A DNA stretch of 31,562 bases, taken from positions 1-31,562 of the IMG/VR virus record IMGVR_UViG_3300023174_000459. One strand, 5' to 3'. Origin of the DNA: a virus. Below the pieces are notes generated by a model that worked only from the letters and a program-made list of their open reading frames with translations, searched no databases and was not told the origin of the DNA. Positions 8,290 through 17,695 of this stretch are shown one piece after another. Made by a program: the position numbers and the translations under genes. Numbering within the stretch: position 1 is the stretch's first letter; every line of letters starts with the position of its first letter.

Positions 8290-11200
8290 ATGCCTCAAGC
8301 TCTACCTTTACCTGACGGCTCATTCGTAACCATACGGGAGGGAGAGACGCCTCAAGACACATGGGCACGAGCGCAGAAGATGTACCCTGAAGCGTTCAAA
8401 GCCAAGGCTCCAGAAGCCCAGCCCGAGAGCGGGTTTATTGCTGGCGTCAAGTCTGGTATAGCGGGACTCAAGGGGGATGTTGCGGCCCTGGCAGGGCGCA
8501 CAGGTTTGATGGACGAGGCTGCGGCTGAGAAGTACATCAAAGAACAAGAAGCGTACCGCAAGAGTACATACAAAGAACCCGAGACCTGGGGCGAAGCGCC
8601 CGTTACCAAAGCGCTGGGGTTGTTGGGGCAATCTGTGCCGTACATGGCGGCTCCCGTTGTGGCGGGCTTTGCGCCTGGGGTAGCAGGGCTTGGTCTTGCG
8701 GGGCTTACGTCCGCCGCGCAGTTCACGGGCTCCAACCTCTCCCGTCAAATGGGGGAGGGCAAAAAGCTGGGTGAGACCGAGCTTGGTGCTGCGGCAGCAG
8801 CGTCCGTTCCCCAAGCAGCACTGGACATACTCAGCCTTAAATTACTTCCAGGCGTTCGAGGAATCTTTTCTGCTGCGGGCAAAGAAGTGCCCGAGAAGGT
8901 TTTACTGGAGGCCACCAAGCAAAGCACTGCCAAGATTGCCCAGGACTACGCGCTTGCCACGGGCAAGGCAATGGGCGTTGAGGGATTGACAGAAGCTGGG
9001 CAGCAAGTCTTTGAACGCCTGCAAGCTGGGTTGAACATCACAGACGCAAAAGCCCGCGACGAATACTTGGACAGCTTCATTGGCGGCGCGGTTCTTGGCG
9101 GGGCCATAGCTCCTGTGGGGCGCTATGTTGAGCGTGGGCGAGAGCAGGCCCAGCAACAACAGGTTCGTTTGGGGGAGATTCAAAAGCTGCGTGCCCAAGA
9201 AGAACAGCAGTTGGAAGCAGACCGTGCATTCCGTGAATCCCCCGAAGGGATGGCGCAGACCGTGGCGCAGTATGACGCCCTGGCCCAGCAACGACTGGCG
9301 CTCCAGTCTCAGCTTATCAAAGTTAAAAAAGACTCCCCAACGTATGAAGCTGACAAGGCGCAGAACAAAGAGATCAACGCCCAGATCAACGAGCTGAGCA
9401 AGCAGATAAGCCCGTTGGCAACGGATTACCACAAAGCCAAGAAGGTGATGGCTGCTGCTGAGAAAAAAGCGGCGTTGGAGGCAATGCCTGTTGAAGACTT
9501 CATGCTCCAAGAGTTGGGCATGGAAGTTAAGCCTGTTGAACAGAAACAGGTTGCAGCGCCTGTTATCCGTCGCGGCAAAGGGCAGTTGTTTGGCGTAGAA
9601 GAAACGCCCCCCGCCAAGGACACCTCTCTGCAAGACTACGCCGCTGGGCAACTCGATGCTGCGCGGCAAGTGGGTTTGACAAACTTTAAAGTGGACTCGG
9701 GGGATATTGCAGACTACATGATGCAAGACCCCACCAAAGCGGCGCAGTTGGTCCAGACAAGAATACAAGTGCCCGGCTTAAGCACCGAAGACAATCGCAC
9801 GCTGTTAGACGGCATAAAGATGCGGCTAGAAGCGGCAGAAAAAAGCAAGCTTGCAGCCAGCAAAGAAGAGCTTGCACAACGCGAAACCACACTTAAAGCG
9901 CAAGAAACTACAACAACCAAAGACCCGTTGGCGCTGTACAAGGCGGCGTTGGGGCAAGTTGAAGAACTGCGGGCTACTGGCGAGTCCAACTTTGATTTCC
10001 TTGACCCTGTGTTTGAAAAGGCAATGGAGGGCAAAACCCCCGCAGTCAAAGTCAATGAGAACTTGCAACCCTTGCGCGACGCCAAGGTGGCGCAGAAAGT
10101 GCGCTCTACTGTTGAAGGGTTGATGACCCAGATCAGGGAGGCAGACAGAGACTACGCCAACGCCAAGCGTGGTGGTGACATGGCTGTTGCAGACAAAGCG
10201 TACCAACGCGGCAATCGGTTGTTGGAACAACTCAAAACAATGTCTGAAGAGATACCTGCGGGGGATATGACCAAAGGGCTTAAGACAGGCCCAGCCAAAA
10301 CGGACACTCGAGCAACATACGCCAAAGAGTTGTTCACCACCCGCAACGCCCAAGAAGAAGCGTTGGGCACAGCCGAAGATGCTATCCAGCGCTTGCGTCA
10401 AGGCGAAGCCTTGGGTAAAGAAACCCAGCTTGTAAAAGACCCTGAGACGGGTGAGATGCGGCGTGAAGCCGTGCCTTATGGCAAAGGCGTGGCGGCATCT
10501 ACCAGCCAATCGCTTATCAAAAAAGCAGAAGACGCTCGGGCTGCATACATCACGGCGGTGTTGCAAGAAGCGGCAGTTCACCGCAGAGCGGCAGGTAAGA
10601 AAGCATTGGATGTGGATGAGGCGGTTAAGGCTGCGTCCGAACTCTACGACACCTTCAATGAGTGGATCGCCCGCGTACAGAAAGCGCCCCGTCGAGACAC
10701 GTATGAGTCCGTCATGGTTGAACCCGCCCAGATGCGGGCCAATAAACTGGTGCGCCAAGCCCGATACGAACAGCGTAAAGTAACGGATGAACGGCCCGTT
10801 GGGGAGTACCCACTTGGTGCGTATGACCAAGCCGTCGAGGTGTTTAAAGAACAGCTTGACGCTGTGCGCAACAAGCTGTCAGAGCTGCCGTCAGAAGCTT
10901 CGCGTGAAACATCCCTGATAAAGACCCAGTTTGCAGGGGAAGAAGCCAAGAAAGTAGCTGAAGCAAAAGGCGAGACCACCAAAACGTTGTCAGGTGAGCT
11001 GCGCCGCATGTCTGAGTACGTCAGCAACAAGCTGGACAAAGCGTTGGAGCGCGACATTTCTACGCCGAATCTCAGGGGGATGCTGGAGGAAGCGCAAGAC
11101 ATCATTGCCAGCGGCAAGGTCAGCCGCGCTTTCCTTGACACGGTGAACAACCAAGCCGAGCGCATTATTTCTGGCCGCTTGTCGGGCACTAAGACGGTGT

Positions 11201-14200
11201 ACCGCAAAGACCCCAAGCAGCAGGGGCGCAGTGTTGCCGTCACTGAGGCAACCGAGACCGACCAAAACATGCGTGAGTTGAAAGACGCGTTGTCTCTGGC
11301 TAAACAGACAGCGGGTGAGGGGGAAGTATCGGGACAGGGGGCCGCTGGGCAGCAGCAGTTGTTCCCCGAGACCAAGGAAGACCTTGGTTATATCCGTGCC
11401 ACACCAGTGAACTTTGCCAAATCTCCGCGCATGAAGCCTGTGTGGGACGCTTTGGAGAAGGCACGCACGCTGGCCAATAAAAAGACAGCCAAAGAACAGG
11501 CTGACATGGGGCGGTTGAACCGGGCTGTGGCTACGCTTGACCGCATCAAGAACGGTATTGAGGGCATTCAGAAGTCAACCCAGTTTTTCTGGACTGACGT
11601 AAGCAAGTGGGATGCAACAACGCTTGCCAAGGTTTTTGTAAAAAGAACTGAGTTTACTGGCACACCTGCGCAGCAAGAAGCTGCGTACAAAGCCAAGCTG
11701 GCCGAGACTTTGAAGATGTTGTCGCAACAACAGCGTTTGTACGACGCAGACAACCAGTTGTTGCAGTTTATGCAAGACACCAACGAGAAAATCCGCACGC
11801 AGGCCAAAGAACTGTCTGACCGCCTTGCGCCCATGAAGCGGGCCATCAAAGACATACAGGATACGCTTAGAAAATCCCCGGTCTTGACCGAGGCGCAGAA
11901 GCAATCCATGAATGCCGAAGCCGCCATGAGCGAACAACTTGGCGCGTATAAAAAGGCTGTTGAACAGGCCATGGTCAAAGCGCAGAAAGAAATGCAAGCG
12001 ACATTGGCGGAGTTGCTTGACCCGTACATTGCCACGGTTGAGGCAGATATACAAAAAGCCAAACAAACCCTGGCTACAGAAACAGCAGAGCTTGACCGCA
12101 TCAACACCAAGTACAAAAACCTTAAAACTGTTTTGACCGACAGGGCACGGAAGTTCTTGATTGCAGAAGGCGAAAAGCAGTCCAAGATTCTGGGCGAGCT
12201 TAAAGACAAAATTAAAGCAATGGAGACTGATCTGCAAGATCAGTATGAGGCGCGTTATGACGAGCTTGATGGGGCACAGATTGTTGCACGCGCAATGCTG
12301 GACCGAAACGTCAAAGACGAACGCAATTACTTAGAGATGTTGGAAGGGCAGTTGGCATTGGTGCGCGGGGAGACCATCACACCAAAGTCCAGGGCGTATC
12401 CGTTCACGGCACAAAAACTTGAAAACCAAATCAAGACGCAGAAAGAAACGGTGCGAACAGCCGAGCGCCGCCAAGAAGCGTTTGTGGAACAAGAGAAGTC
12501 TGACCAACAAAAATTGGAGAGCTTCTGGAAAGACAAGTTCAATGGGGAAGGTGTACGTGTTGTGCGCCGTGATCCGCACAAGTCTCAAGAAAAAGCACTG
12601 GCAAAGATTGACAAACAAATTGCCGAGCAAGAGGCCAAGAACAACGAGTTGCGCGAGAAGCTCATAGGTGCGCGTCTTGACAAGAGCAGCACGGCGCTCA
12701 CTAAAACGCTGTACGGCCCCAAACAAAACAAAGCCTTGGCTGATGGCCAGCGCCGTATTGAAGAACTGACGGAACAACGCCGTGGTGTTTTGGCCAAGGT
12801 AACGCCGCTCATCACAACCGAACAGAAAGAAGCCGACAAGAACCGCAGCATTGCAATGCAGGCGTTGGACAAACAAGTAGATGCAGAAGCGCGGTTGTCT
12901 GCTAAAGAGCGTCGGATTGAAGAACTTGATTCTGACATTTTTGAGCAGCGTTCTCAAGCGGAGTTTTTGCTTGGCCCCAACGACAAGGAACAGCTTGCAG
13001 ACATTGCAGCGGACCCCAAAACTTCAAAGATAGCACGGGCTGAAGCCATCTTAAAGATTGATGTGCTGAATCAGATTGATGTGCTTGAGGCGCAGAAAGC
13101 CGCGTACCTAGCGCCCAAACTGTTCAAAGAACCCAAACCCGCTACTGTGCCCAGTACTGCCGCGTTGGCGGCGGCTAAAGCTTTGCGTATCGGTAATACG
13201 TCGGTAGAAGCGTTAGACCAAGAAGAGTTACGCGCTGCCAACGAGCAGGCCAAAAATATTCGAGGAACCAAAGCACCCAAACTGCCAGAACCAAGTACAC
13301 GCAGGCAAGGCAGAACGCCTGACCAAGACCTTGGGTTGTTTGATGACTACGAGTTTTCTCGCGGCAGACCTGCGCAGGGCTTGACCAAAGAAAAACTTGA
13401 AGCAGAACTGGAAAAAGGGTTTGGCGAAAAAGGTTTGTTTGCGTACACCAGAACAGATCAGTACGGGGACAAAAAACCAAAAGTTGTAACTTTATACAAC
13501 TCTGTCGCTGACTTTGTTGCGGAGTATCCAGAAGCCGAAGGGCGGATACCCTCAGACGCTAAAGGTTTGGTTAAAGGCGGTAGGGCGGTGCTGTTTGCCA
13601 ACAACATAGCCAAAGGCGAAGGGTTGGGCGTGCTGCTTCATGAAGTCGGCGTACACCTTGGTTTCCGCAACTTCTTCAACGAAGGCCAGTACAACGCGTT
13701 GGTAAAAACAGTAAAAAGCTGGGCAGCGCGTAAAGACGACTCAATTGAAGCCCGTGTTGGTAAAGCGGCAATGGCCAGAGTTGTAGCCGCCGAAACCCCA
13801 AAAAACCAAATTAACGACGAGTTGTTAGCGTATGCGGTTGAAGAAGCCATGCAAAGGGGCATCAACCCTGCGGGAGTTAAAGGTGGCGTTGCCATTAAAA
13901 ACTGGTTGAAGATGGTCGTCGATGCGTTTAAGAAAGCGCTTGAGAAATTCGGGTTGTCTGCCAAGAATTTGACTGCGGGCGATCTGGTCAACTTTGCTTA
14001 TGGCGCAGCAAACCTAGAACTGCGCGGCACATGGCACGGTTCTGACGCTACATTTGCGGCGTTTGATACTCAGTATGCTGGCGCAGGAGAGGGCTCGTTT
14101 GATCGCCGCTTTGATGGTGACAACTCTTTGGGCGCTGGGCCGTATGTGACGCCTGACAAAGAGTACGGCGAGTACTACCAGCACGCAGTTCCGTTTGGTA

Positions 14201-17200
14201 AAGCGGCAAATGAAACTGGGTATGGCAGATACACGTACCAAGACTATGCGGAAGCTGTCGCAGCTTCCACACAACGCCTTGAAGGAAAATCGACAGCGGA
14301 ATTGCAGCGTTTGTTTGAATCAAACTTGCTCCACAGATACTTAAACAGCGCGTCAGGAACTGGCGAATTAGACCCGCTTAAAAACACGGCGGCAAGTAGC
14401 TACATCCAAACCCTTAAAGAACGTGCAGACAGTGGTGTGAAACAAGCGACCGCCAGTCTTGCAAGCCGCGAAAAAAGAAAAGTAAACAGCGACCGCATAG
14501 ACGAAGCTAAAGAGGAGTTGGCCTATGCGCTTCGTTTTCAAAAAGCAGCAGGCACGTTGGACGTTTCAAAGATAAAGGGTTTAGCCAAACGCCCCGACAT
14601 GGGCAACTTGTACCGAACGCTTGATAGCATCCCAAGAGAAAATGTGTACTCGGTCAACTCCACATTTACTGTGGGGGAGCGGCCTAAATTAGACGCGTTT
14701 CTGTACACATATGGTGACGAGTACGCTTTACGGGAAGCCAAAAATAAAGGCGAGTACCCAGCCAATGGACTGTTTTACGACATGCGCCGAAAGCTGGGAA
14801 TAGAAAAAACCAAAGAGCTTCTTAAAAGTGCGGGCATCAAAGCCCTTGAGCAAACCAATGATCGCAGGTATATTGAACGTGCATACATTGACGACGCGCC
14901 TGAAATCCTTGGTTTGAACCTTAAGCCAATAGGGCAGTTAGATACGTCCGAGATACTTTTTTCTCGCAATCCGTCGTACACCAACCCCGGCATTGCCAAA
15001 GAGAGCGAGTTTGCGTCGCGCATCGTGTCTAACAACAGATCGTGGTGGGACAAGATCAAGGCAAACGCCAGTGGTTTGGCTTTTGAGACACAGCTTGTGG
15101 ACAGGTTCGCCGGGTTCGAGCGTTTGGCCAAGTACATGGACCCGCTTAAGGGCTCCCAGATGCTGTTCTATTTGCGCATGTACGACCAGCGCATGAGCTT
15201 TGTGTCGCAGGCTGTTGCCAACGGCTCACCACAAATTGTGGAGAAGACCCGTGCTGACGGGCGTAAAGAGTACCTGCTGGAGAGCAAAGAAAGCGCCAAC
15301 ATCCGTAACGTGGTGGAGATTCTCAAAGAAGCGAACCCCTTGGTGGGTAACGGCGAAGCTGTGAACATGCAGTTCACTCTGTACATGGCGGCAATACGTG
15401 CGCAGAACAAAGGGCTTGCTTCGCTGAACTTTGGCAAAGATGTGACCCAGGCCAAACTTGACGCAGCCATGGCCGCTATTAAAGCCACCCCCGGCCTTGA
15501 GGCCATCTTCAAGCGGGCCAAGACAGAGTACAACACGTACAACCGCAACCTGCTGAATTTTGTTGCCAGCACCGGGGCGCTATCCAAAGACCTTGTGGAT
15601 AAGCTGGTCAAGGAAGACGATTACATCCCGTTCTACCGGGTGCGCAACGGCGTTGCCGAATTGTTGATTGGCAAGGAACCGCCCATTCGGATTGGTAGCG
15701 TGGCAGAGCAACCGTACTTGGAAAACCTCGTGGGCGGTGACGAAGCCATCCTTGACTTCATGACCAGTTCGGTGCAGAACACCAACATGCTGGTGGATAT
15801 GGGGCTGCGTAATCTGGCCACAAAGAACGCCGTGCACGAGTTGGTCAACCTCAAAGCGGCCACGTTTGTGCGAAAAGCCGCAGGCGCTAACGTAGTCCAG
15901 TTCAAAGTGGACGGCGAAGATCGTTACGCAATCATTAACTCCGAGAAGGTAACGATTGGCGGGCAGACGTTTGATACAGGCGTTCCCGGTGACATACTGG
16001 TCAAAGGCATGGAGGGTATCCCCACGCAGATGCCGTTCCTGTTCCGCGCCCTGGCGATGCCATCGCAGTTGTTGCGCAAAGCGGTTGTGCTGAGCCCTTT
16101 GTATATGGGCAGGCAGTTGTTCCGTGACTCGCTGGCCGCACCAATCATGGCTGGCGCTAACTTCACTCCTGTTCTTGGCGCACTGCGACAGATTGGGTCG
16201 CCTACAAAGGGGGTGTTGGAGAAGCGGGGCATCACTGGTGGGCAACAGTTCACTGGCACGACCGACGACATATCCCAAATTTTGCGCAACATCAGCAGCG
16301 GCAAGCCTGGATGGATGCAGGCGCTGGGCAAGTTTGAGGCTATGGGCATGGAGGCGGACGCACTAACCCGTCGTGCACAGTACAACAGCTACATTGAGCA
16401 AGGGCTTTCAGAAATGGAAGCTACGCTGATGGCGCTGGAGTCGATGAACTTTAACAAACGCGGCGCGTCTCCCAGCATCCACGTAGCCAACGCACTGATA
16501 CCTTTCTTCAACGCGCAGATTCAAGGTCTGAACGTGATGTACAAGGCGATGCGCGGCAAGCTGCCGTTCAGCGACAAGCTGAAGATTCAGGAGAAGATGC
16601 TGATGCGTGGGGGCATGATGGCCGGGGTAACCTTGCTGTACGCCGCAATGATGGAGGACGACGAAGCCTACCAAAACGCTACGCCCGATCAAAAGTATGC
16701 CAACTGGTTTGTGCGCGTGCCTGGGCTGGACGAGCCTGTGCGCGTTCCAATTCCGTTTGAGATTGGCTACATCTTCAAGGCGTTGCCTGAAGCGGTGTAC
16801 AACAGTATGCGCAGCAAGCAAGGCCAAGAGGATGCGGTTGATGCGTTTGCCACTATTTTGCGCCAGACAATCCCGGGCGGCTCAAGTTACTTTGTGCCGC
16901 AGGGCATGAAGGTCGCCATCGAGGCGGGGCTGGGCAAGTCCTTCTACACGGGGCGGGACATCTTGTCGGCGCGAGAAAAAGATTTGCTGCCAGAAGAACA
17001 GTTCCGCGCCAACACTTCGGAGATTGCCAAGACAATTGGCCGGGCAATGGGCGTGTCGCCCGTCAAGCTGGAATTCGTGGTCAACGGGTATACGGGCGCG
17101 ATGGGGCTGGCGTTTTTGCATGCCGTCAGTACAGGCATTCCCAAGGGTGCAAGCCCAGAGCAAGCTACCAAAGAACTCTCAGCCTACCCAATCATAGGCG

Positions 17201-17553
17201 GGGCGTTCCAGCCCAACGACGCTGGCGGCATCATTAACAGCGTGTATGAGCGCATGAACGAAGACATAAAAGTCAAACGCACCTACGACAAGTTGGTGGA
17301 GGAAGGCCGCATGTCAGACGCACAAGCGCTGCTCCAAAGACGCGGCAACGAATATTTGGAAGCAGAACTTGCCAACAGTTTCAAGTCCAACATGAACATG
17401 CTGACTCAGGCCGAACGTGCGATTGCCGCATCAAACATGACGGCAAACGAAAAGAACGCGCAGTTGAAAGAAATCAGAAAGCTTAAAACCGGGTTGGCCG
17501 TTGCGACGCGGGAGATTTCCGATAAAACCATACGCCTAACTGGCTTCCCTTGA
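8290..17553 (+). CDS. Giant polyvalent internal virion protein (metallopeptidase + ART-like + LPD38-like)
   Basis: A 3087-residue protein, roughly 340 kDa, and the largest gene in the window. Regions in order: a short N-terminal motif LPDGSFVTIREGETPQDTWA; a Gly/Ala-rich hydrophobic zone with segments at about 118-142 and 260-278; coiled coils at about 275-420 and, more extensively, 1100-1640; a metallopeptidase-like domain around VLLHEVGVHLGFRNF (H1784, E1785, H1789) with a candidate third ligand E1844 in DELLAYAVEEAM; an ADP-ribosyltransferase-like region about 1914-2205 (WHGSDATFAAFD, GAGPYVT at 1948, then LLKSAGIKAL and YIDDAPEIL); and a long C-terminal region, about 2220-3087, with SPLYMGRQLFRDSLAAP and PFFNAQIQGLNVMYKA, which I recognise as LPD38-like. 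Known phage polyvalent proteins combine such domains and are thought to enter the host with the DNA. Delivery and enzyme activities here are inference. The ribosome binding site is weak (GGACG). Confidence 0.8.
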   Translation: MPQALPLPDGSFVTIREGETPQDTWARAQKMYPEAFKAKAPEAQPESGFIAGVKSGIAGLKGDVAALAGRTGLMDEAAAEKYIKEQEAYRKSTYKEPETWGEAPVTKALGLLGQSVPYMAAPVVAGFAPGVAGLGLAGLTSAAQFTGSNLSRQMGEGKKLGETELGAAAAASVPQAALDILSLKLLPGVRGIFSAAGKEVPEKVLLEATKQSTAKIAQDYALATGKAMGVEGLTEAGQQVFERLQAGLNITDAKARDEYLDSFIGGAVLGGAIAPVGRYVERGREQAQQQQVRLGEIQKLRAQEEQQLEADRAFRESPEGMAQTVAQYDALAQQRLALQSQLIKVKKDSPTYEADKAQNKEINAQINELSKQISPLATDYHKAKKVMAAAEKKAALEAMPVEDFMLQELGMEVKPVEQKQVAAPVIRRGKGQLFGVEETPPAKDTSLQDYAAGQLDAARQVGLTNFKVDSGDIADYMMQDPTKAAQLVQTRIQVPGLSTEDNRTLLDGIKMRLEAAEKSKLAASKEELAQRETTLKAQETTTTKDPLALYKAALGQVEELRATGESNFDFLDPVFEKAMEGKTPAVKVNENLQPLRDAKVAQKVRSTVEGLMTQIREADRDYANAKRGGDMAVADKAYQRGNRLLEQLKTMSEEIPAGDMTKGLKTGPAKTDTRATYAKELFTTRNAQEEALGTAEDAIQRLRQGEALGKETQLVKDPETGEMRREAVPYGKGVAASTSQSLIKKAEDARAAYITAVLQEAAVHRRAAGKKALDVDEAVKAASELYDTFNEWIARVQKAPRRDTYESVMVEPAQMRANKLVRQARYEQRKVTDERPVGEYPLGAYDQAVEVFKEQLDAVRNKLSELPSEASRETSLIKTQFAGEEAKKVAEAKGETTKTLSGELRRMSEYVSNKLDKALERDISTPNLRGMLEEAQDIIASGKVSRAFLDTVNNQAERIISGRLSGTKTVYRKDPKQQGRSVAVTEATETDQNMRELKDALSLAKQTAGEGEVSGQGAAGQQQLFPETKEDLGYIRATPVNFAKSPRMKPVWDALEKARTLANKKTAKEQADMGRLNRAVATLDRIKNGIEGIQKSTQFFWTDVSKWDATTLAKVFVKRTEFTGTPAQQEAAYKAKLAETLKMLSQQQRLYDADNQLLQFMQDTNEKIRTQAKELSDRLAPMKRAIKDIQDTLRKSPVLTEAQKQSMNAEAAMSEQLGAYKKAVEQAMVKAQKEMQATLAELLDPYIATVEADIQKAKQTLATETAELDRINTKYKNLKTVLTDRARKFLIAEGEKQSKILGELKDKIKAMETDLQDQYEARYDELDGAQIVARAMLDRNVKDERNYLEMLEGQLALVRGETITPKSRAYPFTAQKLENQIKTQKETVRTAERRQEAFVEQEKSDQQKLESFWKDKFNGEGVRVVRRDPHKSQEKALAKIDKQIAEQEAKNNELREKLIGARLDKSSTALTKTLYGPKQNKALADGQRRIEELTEQRRGVLAKVTPLITTEQKEADKNRSIAMQALDKQVDAEARLSAKERRIEELDSDIFEQRSQAEFLLGPNDKEQLADIAADPKTSKIARAEAILKIDVLNQIDVLEAQKAAYLAPKLFKEPKPATVPSTAALAAAKALRIGNTSVEALDQEELRAANEQAKNIRGTKAPKLPEPSTRRQGRTPDQDLGLFDDYEFSRGRPAQGLTKEKLEAELEKGFGEKGLFAYTRTDQYGDKKPKVVTLYNSVADFVAEYPEAEGRIPSDAKGLVKGGRAVLFANNIAKGEGLGVLLHEVGVHLGFRNFFNEGQYNALVKTVKSWAARKDDSIEARVGKAAMARVVAAETPKNQINDELLAYAVEEAMQRGINPAGVKGGVAIKNWLKMVVDAFKKALEKFGLSAKNLTAGDLVNFAYGAANLELRGTWHGSDATFAAFDTQYAGAGEGSFDRRFDGDNSLGAGPYVTPDKEYGEYYQHAVPFGKAANETGYGRYTYQDYAEAVAASTQRLEGKSTAELQRLFESNLLHRYLNSASGTGELDPLKNTAASSYIQTLKERADSGVKQATASLASREKRKVNSDRIDEAKEELAYALRFQKAAGTLDVSKIKGLAKRPDMGNLYRTLDSIPRENVYSVNSTFTVGERPKLDAFLYTYGDEYALREAKNKGEYPANGLFYDMRRKLGIEKTKELLKSAGIKALEQTNDRRYIERAYIDDAPEILGLNLKPIGQLDTSEILFSRNPSYTNPGIAKESEFASRIVSNNRSWWDKIKANASGLAFETQLVDRFAGFERLAKYMDPLKGSQMLFYLRMYDQRMSFVSQAVANGSPQIVEKTRADGRKEYLLESKESANIRNVVEILKEANPLVGNGEAVNMQFTLYMAAIRAQNKGLASLNFGKDVTQAKLDAAMAAIKATPGLEAIFKRAKTEYNTYNRNLLNFVASTGALSKDLVDKLVKEDDYIPFYRVRNGVAELLIGKEPPIRIGSVAEQPYLENLVGGDEAILDFMTSSVQNTNMLVDMGLRNLATKNAVHELVNLKAATFVRKAAGANVVQFKVDGEDRYAIINSEKVTIGGQTFDTGVPGDILVKGMEGIPTQMPFLFRALAMPSQLLRKAVVLSPLYMGRQLFRDSLAAPIMAGANFTPVLGALRQIGSPTKGVLEKRGITGGQQFTGTTDDISQILRNISSGKPGWMQALGKFEAMGMEADALTRRAQYNSYIEQGLSEMEATLMALESMNFNKRGASPSIHVANALIPFFNAQIQGLNVMYKAMRGKLPFSDKLKIQEKMLMRGGMMAGVTLLYAAMMEDDEAYQNATPDQKYANWFVRVPGLDEPVRVPIPFEIGYIFKALPEAVYNSMRSKQGQEDAVDAFATILRQTIPGGSSYFVPQGMKVAIEAGLGKSFYTGRDILSAREKDLLPEEQFRANTSEIAKTIGRAMGVSPVKLEFVVNGYTGAMGLAFLHAVSTGIPKGASPEQATKELSAYPIIGGAFQPNDAGGIINSVYERMNEDIKVKRTYDKLVEEGRMSDAQALLQRRGNEYLEAELANSFKSNMNMLTQAERAIAASNMTANEKNAQLKEIRKLKTGLAVATREISDKTIRLTGFP

Positions 17554-17695
17554 TGCCTGCCACAGCGCGGGCGTCGGTCAGTTTGCACTTTACTGCTTCG
17601 CGCAAGCCTTCTTCAAGGATGTATTCCACATCGAGGCAGGGGACAAAGAACCCCTGCCCCCTCTCAAGCTGCTGCCACGGATAGTGGATCGTCAT
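17483..17695 (-). CDS. Small conserved-type phage protein, 70 aa, convergent overlap
   Basis: The protein opens MTIHYPWQQLERGQGFFVPC and continues through a short helix to GIKGSQLGVWFYRK. The pattern 'yPW..le.GqgFFvP....' followed by 'g..GvwfyR' is one I know from short uncharacterised proteins in many phages, so I take it as a real gene and not a shadow. Its start lies inside the end of the primase-helicase gene (32-bp overlap), which suggests translational coupling. Its last 23 codons run antisense into the 3' end of the giant virion gene (71-bp overlap). The Shine-Dalgarno sequence (CTGGAAG directly before ATG) is poor. No function can be assigned. Confidence 0.65.
   Translation of the reverse strand: MTIHYPWQQLERGQGFFVPCLDVEYILEEGLREAVKCKLTDARAVAGIKGSQLGVWFYRKSPASQRPTRF
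17635..17658. other. 8-bp perfect inverted repeat at the strand-convergence point
   Basis: GGCAGGGG and CCCCTGCC are separated by 8 nt (ACAAAGAA), lying 82 nt beyond the stop of the giant plus-strand gene and inside the small minus-strand gene, where it encodes the GQGFFVP segment. A GC-rich stem where two transcripts converge could help end both, but there is no U-tract on either side. It may be a coincidence of the codons used. Confidence 0.4.

Noticed and set aside
9826-10830. A 334-codon minus-strand open frame within the giant gene
   Set aside because: It is antisense to strongly coding coiled-coil sequence, Phe/Cys/Leu-rich and without motif. It is a shadow.
8290-17553. N4-type virion RNA polymerase
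   Set aside because: The size and likely virion location fit, but I see no T7-like RNA polymerase motifs, and the recognised regions are of polyvalent-protein type.
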